A stretch of 64,000 nt of DNA from CALCKU01 sp964571595. Lineage in GTDB: Bacteria > Pseudomonadota > Alphaproteobacteria > Caulobacterales > Maricaulaceae. How positions within the stretch are numbered: the stretch's first letter is position 1; the number at the start of each line of letters is the position of its first letter. The notes beneath the pieces were generated by a model. That model searched no databases. It saw nothing but the letters and a program-made list of their open reading frames with translations, and was not told the origin of the DNA. Positions 9,206 through 17,555 of this stretch are shown in pieces. The stretch is from assembly GCA_964571595.1 (NCBI GenBank), contig CAZNCJ010000004.1, positions 1-64,000 of the forward strand, read 5' to 3'. The translations under genes and the position numbers were made by a program.

Positions 9206-9679
9206 GTGTCCCAAACCGAATTAGCGTCACCTGAACACTGGTTTTACCATATGGAGAGCGCCAGTTTAAAAGCGGTGCTGCCCGAATTATTGGAAAAAAC
9301 CCTGGAGCGGGGCTGGACGGCCCTGGTTAAAACTTCTGAGGCAGATCTTTCTGAGCTGGACGGCTTTTTGTGGACTTATCGGGACGAGGCTTTTCTGCCC
9401 CACGGGCGAGACGACGAACCTTTGGCAGATCGGCATCCCATACGTTTGTCTGCGACGGCGAGCGCGCCTGACGGGGCGGATATTGTCTTTATCACAGACG
9501 GCTCAGATATGGCGGATCTGAGCGGTGTCTCGCGCCTGATTTACATGATTAATGGCCAAAGCGAGGCGGCAGTGAACCAGGCACGCCAGCGCTGGTCCGA
9601 GACTAAAGCCAGCGGTGCGCCTATGTCATATTGGCAACAAGATGGGCGCGGTAAATGGACAAAGAAAGCCACGACTTAG
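9206..9679 (+). CDS. holC: DNA polymerase III chi subunit
   Basis: A 157-residue protein that starts with GTG immediately after the pepA stop codon. Family marks are the N-terminal WFYHMES, ALLEKTLERGW-like helix and WTYRDEAFLPHGRDDE near the middle, and the C-terminal LIYMINGQ and ARQRWSE. The chi subunit links the clamp loader to single-strand binding protein at the replication fork. The abutting start implies translational coupling to pepA. Confidence 0.9.
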   Translation: MSQTELASPEHWFYHMESASLKAVLPELLEKTLERGWTALVKTSEADLSELDGFLWTYRDEAFLPHGRDDEPLADRHPIRLSATASAPDGADIVFITDGSDMADLSGVSRLIYMINGQSEAAVNQARQRWSETKASGAPMSYWQQDGRGKWTKKATT

Positions 9680-9738
9680 GGTCTAAGCCTTAAAGCGAAA
9701 CAGAGTTGCACCCAAAAACAAACTGCTTATGTTGGGGT

Positions 9739-10302
9739 GTGGAAGACGATTTCGATAAAGCCGAATGGCAGGCCCGCCAAGCGCAATTGGAAGAGGCGGT
9801 TAAAAAGCAGCGCGAAAAAGATAAGCGCTCGCGCGAACGGTCTGCGCGCAAAGCCCAGCGCAAATTGGAACGCTTAAAAACACAATTAGGCGAAAAGGAT
9901 GATTTATCAGACTGGGAAAAGGAGTTTTCTGAGTCTGTTTCTGAACGCCTTGATAAATACGGAACGGCTTTTAATGATCTGGAAAAAGGCCGTTCGGGTG
10001 AGGCGCTTTCTTTTTCGCAAAAACGGGTCATAAGTCAGATGCGTAAAAAGCTAAAAGACCCAAAAAAGGGCAAGAGTAAGGGCTTTAAAAATACGGGTTT
10101 TAAACGTAAAAATAGCGCCGCCTTTAAGCCGCGCGTCAGACATATTGAAGATGAGCTCGCCCCGTCAAATTCTGATGAAACACTCAAAGGCGGCGCGCCA
10201 GAAGATAAGCAAGCCCCGCTACAAAGTGAGCAAAAAAAATCGCAGAAACAGATCAAACCGTTTCTGCGATTGGTTAAAAATGAGACGCAGACGAAAAACT
10301 AA
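9739..10302 (+). CDS. Basic, low-complexity protein of unknown function
   Basis: The frame is open from a TTG at 9706, but I prefer the GTG at 9739 (187 residues), which has GGGG just upstream and gives an N-terminus without the odd Cys-Leu-Cys-Trp stretch. The protein is very rich in Lys, Arg, Glu and Gln. An N-terminal coiled-coil-like helix (about residues 8-60) is followed by a strongly basic middle (KKLKDPKKGKSKGFK) and a mixed-charge tail. No catalytic motif, signal peptide or membrane span is seen. It follows holC by about 60 bp and converges with the sigma-54 regulator. A nucleic acid-binding role would fit the composition but is inference only. Confidence 0.6.
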   Translation: MEDDFDKAEWQARQAQLEEAVKKQREKDKRSRERSARKAQRKLERLKTQLGEKDDLSDWEKEFSESVSERLDKYGTAFNDLEKGRSGEALSFSQKRVISQMRKKLKDPKKGKSKGFKNTGFKRKNSAAFKPRVRHIEDELAPSNSDETLKGGAPEDKQAPLQSEQKKSQKQIKPFLRLVKNETQTKN

Positions 10303-10342
10303 AACCTCTCGTGCCGCGTGCCTTTATAATTAGGCGGAATAA

Positions 10343-11797
10343 TTAAGCGGACTTTTTCGTGTCCACATCCAGATCATGTTCGCGCACTTTGCGGTAAAGT
10401 GTTGAGCGGCCAATACCCAGACGTCTGGCGACTTCCGACATATGTCCGCTATAGGTATCAATCGCAAATTCGATCAGATCGCGCTCAATCTCTTCAAGTG
10501 ATCTGAGGTGGCCATCTCTGTCCATAAATTCGATAGCGCCTTGTGTCTCGCTTGCGGGCTCTGCCGTCCCGATCAGAGAGTTTATAGGATCAGGGCTTTG
10601 AGTTTGCATGGCGGGCGAAAGACCCGAAATTTGCGGAAAGTCATGTGGTTTTAACATCACGCCGTCTGATAAAATCATGGCGCGGTAAATCGTGTTTTCC
10701 AATTGTCTGACATTGCCCGGCCAGTCATAGGTTTTAAGCATTTCAATCGTGCTTGTTGTCGTGCCCATAACGCTGAGACGTTCTTGGGCGTTAAAGCGCT
10801 TGATGAAATGATCAAGCAGGGCCGGAATATCTTCACGGCGATCGCGCAGTCTTGGCACGAGAATAGGAAAGACATTTAAGCGGTAAAACAAATCCTCGCG
10901 GAACGTCCCGCCTTTTACAGCATCAGACAGGTCACGATTTGTGGCTGAGATGATACGCACATCGACACTGACGGGTCTTTTAGATCCGATAGGGTCAACT
11001 TCGCCTTCTTGGAGGACCCGTAATAATTTGACTTGCATTTCAAGGGGCAGCTCACCGACTTCGTCAAGGAAAAGCGTGCCGCCAGAGGCCTCTTGGAATT
11101 TCCCCATATGGCGTGAATTGGCACCTGTAAACGAGCCTTTTTCATGTCCAAATAGAATGCTCTCAACGAGGTTTTCCGGGATGGCGCCGCAATTTACCGT
11201 AATGAACGGACCACCTGAGCGGTCTGATGCGCCTTGAATGGCGCGTGCGACGACTTCTTTACCGACACCAGATTCGCCTGTGATCAGAATAGGGATATTA
11301 GCCTTCGCGCCGCGCTCCCCCATAGCAACAACGGAGCGCATGGATTGGGCATTCCCGATGAGGTCTGAAAATTGGAGGCTACCTTCTGCCGTTTTCTTTA
11401 AACGAGTAACTTCTTTCACCAGAGTTTTGATTTCCAAGGCATTGCGGATGGATACAATAATGCGTTCCGGGCTTGCGGGTTTGACAATAAAATCACGCGC
11501 ACCCGTTTTCATAGAGGCCACTACAGTATCAATACTGCCTTTACCAGTCAGCACGATAACCGGTAATTCAGGGCGAGATTTCATAAGCTCGGTCAAGGTC
11601 TCCATACCGTTCATGCCAGGCATGATAAGATCAAGCAAAATCACATGTATGTTCGAGCCGTCAGGGCTAAGCGCCATTTCTAGGGCTTTTTCCCCGCTAT
11701 CAGCTTGTAAGGTAGAAAATCCGCTTTTTTCAACGACGGCTTGTAGCAAGCGTCTTTGTGTTGGATCATCATCTACAATCAGAACAGTTTTACCCAT
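10343..11797 (-). CDS. Sigma-54-dependent response regulator, TacA/NtrC type
   Basis: A 484-residue regulator with three domains. The receiver covers residues 1-120, with acidic pocket DDD at 9-11 and phospho-acceptor Asp56 in LLDLIMPG. The AAA+ domain covers about 145-375, with Walker A ITGESGVGKE, the sigma-54 contact loop as GSFTGA, and Walker B GGTLFLDEVGEL. A Fis-type helix-turn-helix lies at the end (EVARRLGIGRSTLYRKV). Length, the opening TVLIVDDDPTQRRL and the neighbourhood of cell-cycle genes resemble Caulobacter TacA, which drives stalk and polarity genes. NtrX- or FlbD-like proteins differ in layout. No cognate kinase gene is adjacent. Confidence 0.87.
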   Translation of the reverse strand: MGKTVLIVDDDPTQRRLLQAVVEKSGFSTLQADSGEKALEMALSPDGSNIHVILLDLIMPGMNGMETLTELMKSRPELPVIVLTGKGSIDTVVASMKTGARDFIVKPASPERIIVSIRNALEIKTLVKEVTRLKKTAEGSLQFSDLIGNAQSMRSVVAMGERGAKANIPILITGESGVGKEVVARAIQGASDRSGGPFITVNCGAIPENLVESILFGHEKGSFTGANSRHMGKFQEASGGTLFLDEVGELPLEMQVKLLRVLQEGEVDPIGSKRPVSVDVRIISATNRDLSDAVKGGTFREDLFYRLNVFPILVPRLRDRREDIPALLDHFIKRFNAQERLSVMGTTTSTIEMLKTYDWPGNVRQLENTIYRAMILSDGVMLKPHDFPQISGLSPAMQTQSPDPINSLIGTAEPASETQGAIEFMDRDGHLRSLEEIERDLIEFAIDTYSGHMSEVARRLGIGRSTLYRKVREHDLDVDTKKSA

Positions 11798-12059
11798 AAT
11801 ATACCCTATTATTTTTATGAAGCGCGTTCATATTATATCATCTGTTCTACAATAGTTTCGGATTGCGTCCCAGACCTTCTGCGTTGCAATATGGGACAAG
11901 ATCATAAATTTCAGTTTAAAAAGTAGAGTTAATAAACTCTCAAAAATGAGAGATAAACCGAGCCTGTTACCCCCGATTTCATCTTGAATTTAGAAGGCGG
12001 CCATGTTAGCCATCCCCCACAATATAAAAGGTCAAATTTTACACAATAGGGATAATACG

Positions 12060-12347
12060 ATGGGGTCAGGACACTCGGATTATGTTCATGGTGAAATGAA
12101 TGTAGATGACCATAAAGACACATTTGGTGGATTTATGGATTGGACAACATATGGCGGGGCTATGGTCGCGCTCATTGTCATTTTACCGACGTTAATTTTC
12201 TGTACAGCTTTAACATGGTTTCCCGCTTTGGTCGTCACGACTATCGTCGGCATAATTCTCGGCGTAGCGTTGAAGCTCAAAGGCGGTTGGTATGCACTTG
12301 TCATTGGTTTGGCCGTGCTTATCGCCATTTTTTGCCTCATATTTTAA
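12060..12347 (+). CDS. aa3-type cytochrome c oxidase subunit IV-family protein
   Basis: I place the start at the ATG at 12060, preceded by AGGG, rather than the codon at 12003. This gives 95 residues. The N-terminal segment HGEMNVDDHKDTFGGFM matches the short soluble stretch of the bacterial aa3 oxidase subunit IV family (the single-helix accessory subunit). Two or three hydrophobic helices follow (about residues 30-90), more than in the minimal family members. It is probably an inner-membrane protein of the respiratory chain. It lies about 100 bp ahead of the pnt operon and is divergent from the sigma-54 regulator. Confidence 0.7.
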   Translation: MGSGHSDYVHGEMNVDDHKDTFGGFMDWTTYGGAMVALIVILPTLIFCTALTWFPALVVTTIVGIILGVALKLKGGWYALVIGLAVLIAIFCLIF

Positions 12348-12402
12348 ACTCTAAAATATTATTTTAAAAAGAGGTGGGTGCGCGCCAAAGGCTTTTGCCT
12401 CA

Positions 12403-12419
12403 TCAGCCATGTTGGCTGA
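12403..12419 (+). other. Hairpin in the leader of the pnt operon
   Basis: A perfect 7-bp inverted repeat, TCAGCCA-TGT-TGGCTGA, lies 28 bp before the pntAA start codon. A shorter inverted repeat, AGGC-TTTT-GCCT, lies just upstream. There is no T-run after it, so it is not an ordinary terminator. It could be an mRNA-stability or regulatory element; no riboswitch class was recognised. Confidence 0.35.
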
Positions 12420-12446
12420 CCCTCTGTGCATGATAGAAGGAAGATT

Positions 12447-13577
12447 ATGAAAATTTCCGTGCTTAATGATACGGGCGGTGATGAAGCCCGGGTTGCAGCC
12501 ACACCGGATACGGTCAAAGGCTATATCGCCTCTGGTCACAAGGTGAGCGTTGTAAAAGCTGCGGGTAGCCTCGCAAATTTCTCAGATGATGATTATAAAG
12601 AGGTCGGGGCCAGTATTGCCGCAAATAATGGCGCAGCGGTAAAATCCGCTGATCTGGTTTTGTCTGTTAACGGGGCAACCGAAAAACTCATCTCCCAAAT
12701 GAAAAAGGGTGCAGGTCTTACAGGCCTTATGAACCCGACAGATAATCCGAAATATGTCGCCGCCTGTGCCAAAGCGGGCATAAGCGCCTTTGCACTCGAA
12801 TATATTCCGCGCATTTCGCGGGCTCAAAGCATGGATGTCCTGTCCTCGCAATCCAATCTCGCGGGCTATCGCTCTTTGGTCGAGGCCGGGAGTGTTTATG
12901 GCCGGGCCATGCCGATGATGATGACAGCGGCGGGAACTGTTGCGCCTGCCAAAGTCTTTATAATGGGCGCGGGTGTGGCTGGATTACAAGCCATTGCGAC
13001 GGCACGGCGTTTGGGGGCGGTTACAACGGCGACGGATGTGCGCCCTGCCGCCAAGGAACAAGTCGCCTCGCTCGGAGCTAAATTTATCGCGGTAGAAAAT
13101 GAAGAATTTAAAGCGGCTGAAACAGCTGGTGGTTACGCCAAACAAATGTCGCCAGAATATCAAAAGTTACAAGCCGAATTAACCGCAACTCATATCGCCA
13201 AACAGGATATTGTGATTACCACAGCGCTTATTCCGGGCCGTCCAGCGCCCAAGCTTATTGATAAGAAAATGCTGGCGGCTATGCGTCCGGGTTCCGTCAT
13301 TGTGGATTTGGCCGTCGAGCGCGGCGGGAATTGCGAAGGAGCCAAGCCCGGAAAAATTGTGACGACCTCCAACGGTGTTAAAATTGTCGGTCATTTGAAC
13401 TGGCCCTCACGCATGGCGTCAGATGCTTCAAATATGTTTGCGCGCAATCTGAAAGCCTTTTTGCCTTTGGTGAGTTCCGAGGACGGCGCATATGCACCGG
13501 ATTGGGATGATGAGATTATCAAGGGCTGTACGCTGACACGCGACGGTGAGATTATACATGAACGGGTAAAGGGATAG
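12447..13577 (+). CDS. pntAA: NAD(P) transhydrogenase subunit alpha, part 1 (PntAA)
   Basis: The 376-residue soluble NAD(H)-binding domain I of proton-translocating transhydrogenase. Start at ATG 12447, with AGAAGGAAG just upstream; the in-frame GTG at 12426 has no such site. Visible signatures are the N-terminal alanine dehydrogenase/PNT fold (DTGGDEARVAATPDTV), the nucleotide-binding IMGAGVAGLQAIATARRLGA (about residues 172-191) and RPGSVIVDLAVERGGN. It is followed by separate genes for the membrane part of PntA and for PntB, the three-gene layout usual in alphaproteobacteria. The complex uses the proton gradient to make NADPH. Confidence 0.95.
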   Translation: MKISVLNDTGGDEARVAATPDTVKGYIASGHKVSVVKAAGSLANFSDDDYKEVGASIAANNGAAVKSADLVLSVNGATEKLISQMKKGAGLTGLMNPTDNPKYVAACAKAGISAFALEYIPRISRAQSMDVLSSQSNLAGYRSLVEAGSVYGRAMPMMMTAAGTVAPAKVFIMGAGVAGLQAIATARRLGAVTTATDVRPAAKEQVASLGAKFIAVENEEFKAAETAGGYAKQMSPEYQKLQAELTATHIAKQDIVITTALIPGRPAPKLIDKKMLAAMRPGSVIVDLAVERGGNCEGAKPGKIVTTSNGVKIVGHLNWPSRMASDASNMFARNLKAFLPLVSSEDGAYAPDWDDEIIKGCTLTRDGEIIHERVKG

Positions 13578-13579
13578 AG

Positions 13580-13954
13580 ATGAGCTATTTAATATCTATT
13601 TTCGGGGCAGGATTGGTGATGGCAGGCAGCGCCGCTATTTCGCCCGTTATTTTTCAACTCGCTATTTTTGTGATGGCGATTTTTGTCGGTTATTATGTTG
13701 TCTGGTCTGTGACACCGGCCTTACACACACCTCTTATGGCCGTTACGAACGCAATTTCTTCGGTTATTATTGTAGGTGCGCTCATCGCCGTGGCAGCAGG
13801 CACGAAAGGCGGATCAAACCTCTCGACTTATGCAGGCACATTGGCGGTAGCCCTTTGTGCGATTAATATTTTCGGCGGCTTTCTTGTGACCCAGCGCATG
13901 CTGGCAATGTATAAGAAGAAAGAAAAACCTGCCAAGAAAGTGGAGGCTAAATAA
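13580..13954 (+). CDS. pntAB: NAD(P) transhydrogenase subunit alpha, part 2 (PntAB)
   Basis: A 124-residue membrane protein with about four hydrophobic spans (residues about 5-28, 32-52, 60-80 and 85-108). It matches the membrane portion that is fused to PntA in enterobacteria but separate here. It ends in a Lys-rich tail. It starts 2 bp after pntAA and its stop overlaps the pntB start codon by one base (TAATG), so the three genes form one translation-coupled operon. Confidence 0.93.
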   Translation: MSYLISIFGAGLVMAGSAAISPVIFQLAIFVMAIFVGYYVVWSVTPALHTPLMAVTNAISSVIIVGALIAVAAGTKGGSNLSTYAGTLAVALCAINIFGGFLVTQRMLAMYKKKEKPAKKVEAK

Positions 13955-15354
13955 TGTCCGCTAATCTCGCAGCTATTCTTTATACGGTCTCAGCCGTTCT
14001 CTTTATTCTAGCCTTACGCGGCCTGTCCTCTCCGGAAAGTTCTCGTCGGGGTAATCTCTTTGGTATGATCGGTATTGCGATTGCCATTATCACAACAGTT
14101 CTGGTCGCAGGACTGGGGGGGCAAAGCCTTTTACTCGCCGGCGGTGGTCTGGCTATTGGTGGTGTCATCGGGGCGGTTATTGCCCGTAAAATACCGATGA
14201 CAGACATGCCGCAACTCGTCGCAGCCTTTCATTCACTTGTCGGTCTGGCCGCTGTACTTGTGGCGATTGCAGCCTATTTCTCACCTGACAGTTTCGGGAT
14301 CAGCACGGCGACAGGGATTAAACCCTTTAGCTTGTTAGAACTGTCCCTCGGGGCGGCGATCGGTGCGATTACGTTTTCAGGCTCAGTGATTGCCTTTGCG
14401 AAACTCAACGGGAACATGTCAGGCGCGCCTATCTTACTGCCCTTGCGACATCTCATAAATCTGGGGCTCGCAATAGCCACGATTGTACTGATCTATCTCT
14501 TGATGAGTACAGGCGGGGCAGACCCCAGAATGTTCTGGGCGATTATCGGGATTACTTTCTTGCTCGGCTTTTTGCTGATTATACCGATTGGCGGGGCGGA
14601 TATGCCTGTGGTTGTCTCCATGCTCAACTCCTATTCAGGTTGGGCGGCAGCAGCCCTTGGCTTTACGCTGGGTAATTTGGCTTTGATTATTGTTGGGGCT
14701 TTGGTTGGCTCTTCCGGGGCTATTCTGTCATATATTATGTGTAAGGCCATGAACCGCGGCTTTATCTCCGTCATCTTGGGCGGCTTTGGGGCCACTGCAA
14801 GCAGTATGGACGGTGCAGCCAAAGAGCAACGTCCGGTTAAACGCGGCTCTGCTGAAGATGCGGCCTTTATCATGAAGAACGCCTCTAAGGTGATTATTGT
14901 GCCCGGTTATGGTCTGGCGGTTGCCCAAGCCCAACATGCTGTGCGCGAAATGGCCGATACGCTTAAGGAAGAGGGCGTGGATGTGGTCTATGCCATTCAT
15001 CCCGTCGCGGGTCGTATGCCTGGCCATATGAACGTCTTGCTGGCCGAAGCCAATGTGCCTTATGACGAGGTCTTCGAGCTTGAGGATATTAATTCCGAAT
15101 TTGCCAATGCGGATGTTGCCTTTGTTATCGGGGCTAATGACGTCACCAACCCAGCGGCGAAAACCGATCCACAAAGCCCGATTGCCGGCATGCCTATTCT
15201 GGATGTTGATAAGGCCTCGACTGTGCTTTTCGTCAAGCGGTCCTTATCGCCGGGCTATGCCGGAATTGATAATGAGCTGTTTTATGATGACAGTACAATG
15301 ATGTTGCTCTCTGATGCCAAGAAAATGGTCGAGGAGATCATTAAGGCTCTATAG
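13954..15354 (+). CDS. pntB: NAD(P) transhydrogenase subunit beta
   Basis: A 466-residue subunit with an N-terminal membrane half (about nine spans, residues 1-260) and a C-terminal NADP(H)-binding domain III. The latter shows VIIVPGYGLAVAQAQHAV, the loop IHPVAGRMPGHMNVLLAEA, and ANDVTNPAAKTDPQSPIAGM. These residues line the NADPH site and the proton path. The length is normal. Confidence 0.96.
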   Translation: MSANLAAILYTVSAVLFILALRGLSSPESSRRGNLFGMIGIAIAIITTVLVAGLGGQSLLLAGGGLAIGGVIGAVIARKIPMTDMPQLVAAFHSLVGLAAVLVAIAAYFSPDSFGISTATGIKPFSLLELSLGAAIGAITFSGSVIAFAKLNGNMSGAPILLPLRHLINLGLAIATIVLIYLLMSTGGADPRMFWAIIGITFLLGFLLIIPIGGADMPVVVSMLNSYSGWAAAALGFTLGNLALIIVGALVGSSGAILSYIMCKAMNRGFISVILGGFGATASSMDGAAKEQRPVKRGSAEDAAFIMKNASKVIIVPGYGLAVAQAQHAVREMADTLKEEGVDVVYAIHPVAGRMPGHMNVLLAEANVPYDEVFELEDINSEFANADVAFVIGANDVTNPAAKTDPQSPIAGMPILDVDKASTVLFVKRSLSPGYAGIDNELFYDDSTMMLLSDAKKMVEEIIKAL

Positions 15355-15356
15355 CG

Positions 15357-16157
15357 ATGAAACCTTTTGTGCTCATTTGCATTTCTTTAGTCGCGCTCTA
15401 CCTTTTGGGGGGCGCGATTTTATTTGTCCTCCAGCGCGGGTTTTTATATTTTCCGCCGAATACATATTTGAGCCCGCAAGCGGTTAATCTCGCGCATTTT
15501 ACAGAGGTGGAGATAACCGCACGAGACGACACTGAGCTTAAAATGTGGTGGCATAAACCCGAAGACGATAAGCCTGTTATCATGTTTTTTCACGGCAATG
15601 CCTCTGGCGTCTTTTCCAATGTAGATATTTACCGTGATCTCACGCAAGCTGGTTTTGGTGTTCTGGGTGTTTCTTATCCGGGCTATCCGGGAGCTGGCGG
15701 TAAGATGTCCCAAAACGCCAATATCCGCGCTGCCCAAGCGCAATATGATTGGTTGCTTGCCCACAATATAAGATCAGAGAAAATCATATTTTTCGGCACT
15801 TCATTAGGGGCTGGGGTTGCTGCGCAATTAAGTAAGACGCACCCACCAGCGTTTTTGATTATGGAGGCGCCTTTTAATTCCATGCTGGATATGGTGCGCC
15901 TGCGTATGCCGCTTTACGGCTTTTCTGTCTGGCTCTTGGATGAGTATCGCTCTGATCTGGCTTTGCAAAATGCCACATTTCCGGTGTTAATCCTGCACGG
16001 ATCTGATGACAGGGTTATTCCGGCCGCCCAAAGTGCTAAACTTGAAAAAGGTTTGAAGGGCGCCGTGACGCGACATTTTATAGAAGGTGGTCAACATACG
16101 AATTTATGGGCGCTTGGTGGCCATCAGATTATATTCGAGCTTTTGGAAAATTATTAA
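15357..16157 (+). CDS. Alpha/beta hydrolase, ABHD13/BEM46-like, membrane-anchored
   Basis: A 266-residue protein with one N-terminal hydrophobic anchor (about residues 3-25). The hydrolase core shows the oxyanion-type motif MFFHGNASG, the nucleophile elbow FGTSLGAG with Ser, an Asp in LHGSDDRVIP and a His in EGGQHTNLW, so a complete Ser-Asp-His triad can be drawn. The substrate is unknown; relatives are thioesterase- or depalmitoylase-like. It starts 2 bp after pntB and may be read from the pnt transcript, although no functional link is evident. Confidence 0.85.
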   Translation: MKPFVLICISLVALYLLGGAILFVLQRGFLYFPPNTYLSPQAVNLAHFTEVEITARDDTELKMWWHKPEDDKPVIMFFHGNASGVFSNVDIYRDLTQAGFGVLGVSYPGYPGAGGKMSQNANIRAAQAQYDWLLAHNIRSEKIIFFGTSLGAGVAAQLSKTHPPAFLIMEAPFNSMLDMVRLRMPLYGFSVWLLDEYRSDLALQNATFPVLILHGSDDRVIPAAQSAKLEKGLKGAVTRHFIEGGQHTNLWALGGHQIIFELLENY

Positions 16158-16173
16158 TAACCAATTTGGGTTC

Positions 16174-16521
16174 TTATTTCGCGCAGCCAATACAAAAGGG
16201 CGTGGCCGGATCAAGACCAAGGCGTTTATCCCCGATAGGCTCGTCACATGTCACGCAATAGCCGTAATCACCGCTCTCCAGCCTTTCTAAGGCCGCGTCA
16301 ATGCGTACGATTTGCTTCCGTCTGGCTTTCTCTTGCGCCATATCCATAGCTTGGACTTGCAAACTATCCATGCGCGAAAGACGGCCCACGCTTTGCTGAT
16401 CTAGTTTAACGGGTTTGCGATTGCCAGCCGCCTGCGCGCTCAGCTCCTCTAACTCAGCCCGGTGGGCTTCAAGACTTTGACGTATTTTTAAGGTTTCGGG
16501 CTTCATACTATCTAAACCCAT
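16174..16521 (-). CDS. DksA/TraR-family zinc-finger protein
   Basis: A 115-residue protein with an N-terminal coiled coil (residues about 10-75) and a C-terminal four-Cys zinc finger (CVTC ... CIGC). The N-terminal coiled coil carries acidic residues like those that reach the RNA polymerase secondary channel in DksA. It is shorter than E. coli DksA (151 aa) and fits the alphaproteobacterial short DksA-like group. It converges with the hydrolase gene. Confidence 0.85.
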   Translation of the reverse strand: MGLDSMKPETLKIRQSLEAHRAELEELSAQAAGNRKPVKLDQQSVGRLSRMDSLQVQAMDMAQEKARRKQIVRIDAALERLESGDYGYCVTCDEPIGDKRLGLDPATPFCIGCAK

Positions 16522-16595
16522 AACAAATAATCTGGCTCTAAGATATATAGGCGGGATGAAATTACGCTCGTATATGAGGTAGTAAAATAGACATT

Positions 16596-17555
16596 ATGAC
16601 AACGCCCCCGCTTTTAATTGATAATATTTCCAAATCCTTTGGCCGGAACGCTGCGGTTAAGAATGTTAGTTTCTCGGTTAATGCCGGAGAAATTGTCGGG
16701 TTTTTAGGGCCTAACGGTGCAGGCAAAACCACGACTTTGCGCATGGCGCTGGGATTGATTAAGCCTGATTATGGCCGTGTAGAATTATTTGGAAAAATGC
16801 CGGGGCCGCAAATTTTTGGACGGGTTGGCTTTCTGCCCGAAGAACGCGGCTTGTATAAAAAGCAAACAGCGCGCGATTCCATTGCCCATATGGCCCGCCT
16901 AAACGGTATTAAGGGAAAACAGGCTAATCGGTTGGCCGAGGAGCTATTGGAAAAATACGGCCTTAAGGACGCGATCAAGAAGAAGAATAAGGACATGTCA
17001 AAAGGCATGGCCCAGAAGGTACAATTACTAGGCGCTATTGCCCATAATCCGGAATTTTATATATTGGACGAACCCTTCTCAGGCCTTGACCCGGTCAACC
17101 AGAAAGTCCTCGAAGATATGGTGCGCGAGATCGCCTCGCGCGGTAGTACAATTATATTTTCTACCCATGTCATGGAACATGCCGAGCGGTTGTGTGACCG
17201 AATAATTTTGATGTCAGGGGGTGAGAAAGTTTTTGATGGTAATCTCGCGCAAGCCTTGGATAAAGCGCCCAGACGCCTAATTTTAAGCACGGATTATGCC
17301 GATATTGACACGCTTATGGCCCCCTTTATCAAAACGGCAAAGCGCCGAGAGGACGGGGCTTTATCGCTGATATTAAAGCCAGAGGCCAAGACCCAGAGGA
17401 TTTTGGAAACATTGGTCAAAGAAAAGGTTCGGCTGGCACGGTTTGAACCAAAGACGGCCAGCTTACATGAGGCTTTCGTAGCCATGGTCGGGCATGACTT
17501 TGCGGCGAATATGGGCGCTGATATGGGCGCTGATAGGCAGAAGAGGATCTTATGA
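16596..17555 (+). CDS. ABC transporter ATP-binding protein, NatA-like
   Basis: A 319-residue ATPase with Walker A GPNGAGKTTT (about residues 38-47), a Q/E-loop region GFLPEERGLY, a signature segment reading MSKGMAQKVQ in place of LSGGQ, Walker B YILDEPFSGLD, and an H-loop His in FSTHVMEH. The C-terminal DUF4162-like extension is typical of NatA/ABC-2 exporters. The gene overlaps the permease gene by 4 bp. The 3' end carries a small in-frame duplication (12 bp twice, 17511-17534) encoding Met-Gly-Ala-Asp twice. Substrate unknown. Confidence 0.9.
   Translation: MTTPPLLIDNISKSFGRNAAVKNVSFSVNAGEIVGFLGPNGAGKTTTLRMALGLIKPDYGRVELFGKMPGPQIFGRVGFLPEERGLYKKQTARDSIAHMARLNGIKGKQANRLAEELLEKYGLKDAIKKKNKDMSKGMAQKVQLLGAIAHNPEFYILDEPFSGLDPVNQKVLEDMVREIASRGSTIIFSTHVMEHAERLCDRIILMSGGEKVFDGNLAQALDKAPRRLILSTDYADIDTLMAPFIKTAKRREDGALSLILKPEAKTQRILETLVKEKVRLARFEPKTASLHEAFVAMVGHDFAANMGADMGADRQKRIL

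Noticed and set aside
14728..15174. Minus-strand frame of 148 codons within pntB
   Set aside because: Antisense to the conserved NADP-binding domain; composition is the mirror of it.
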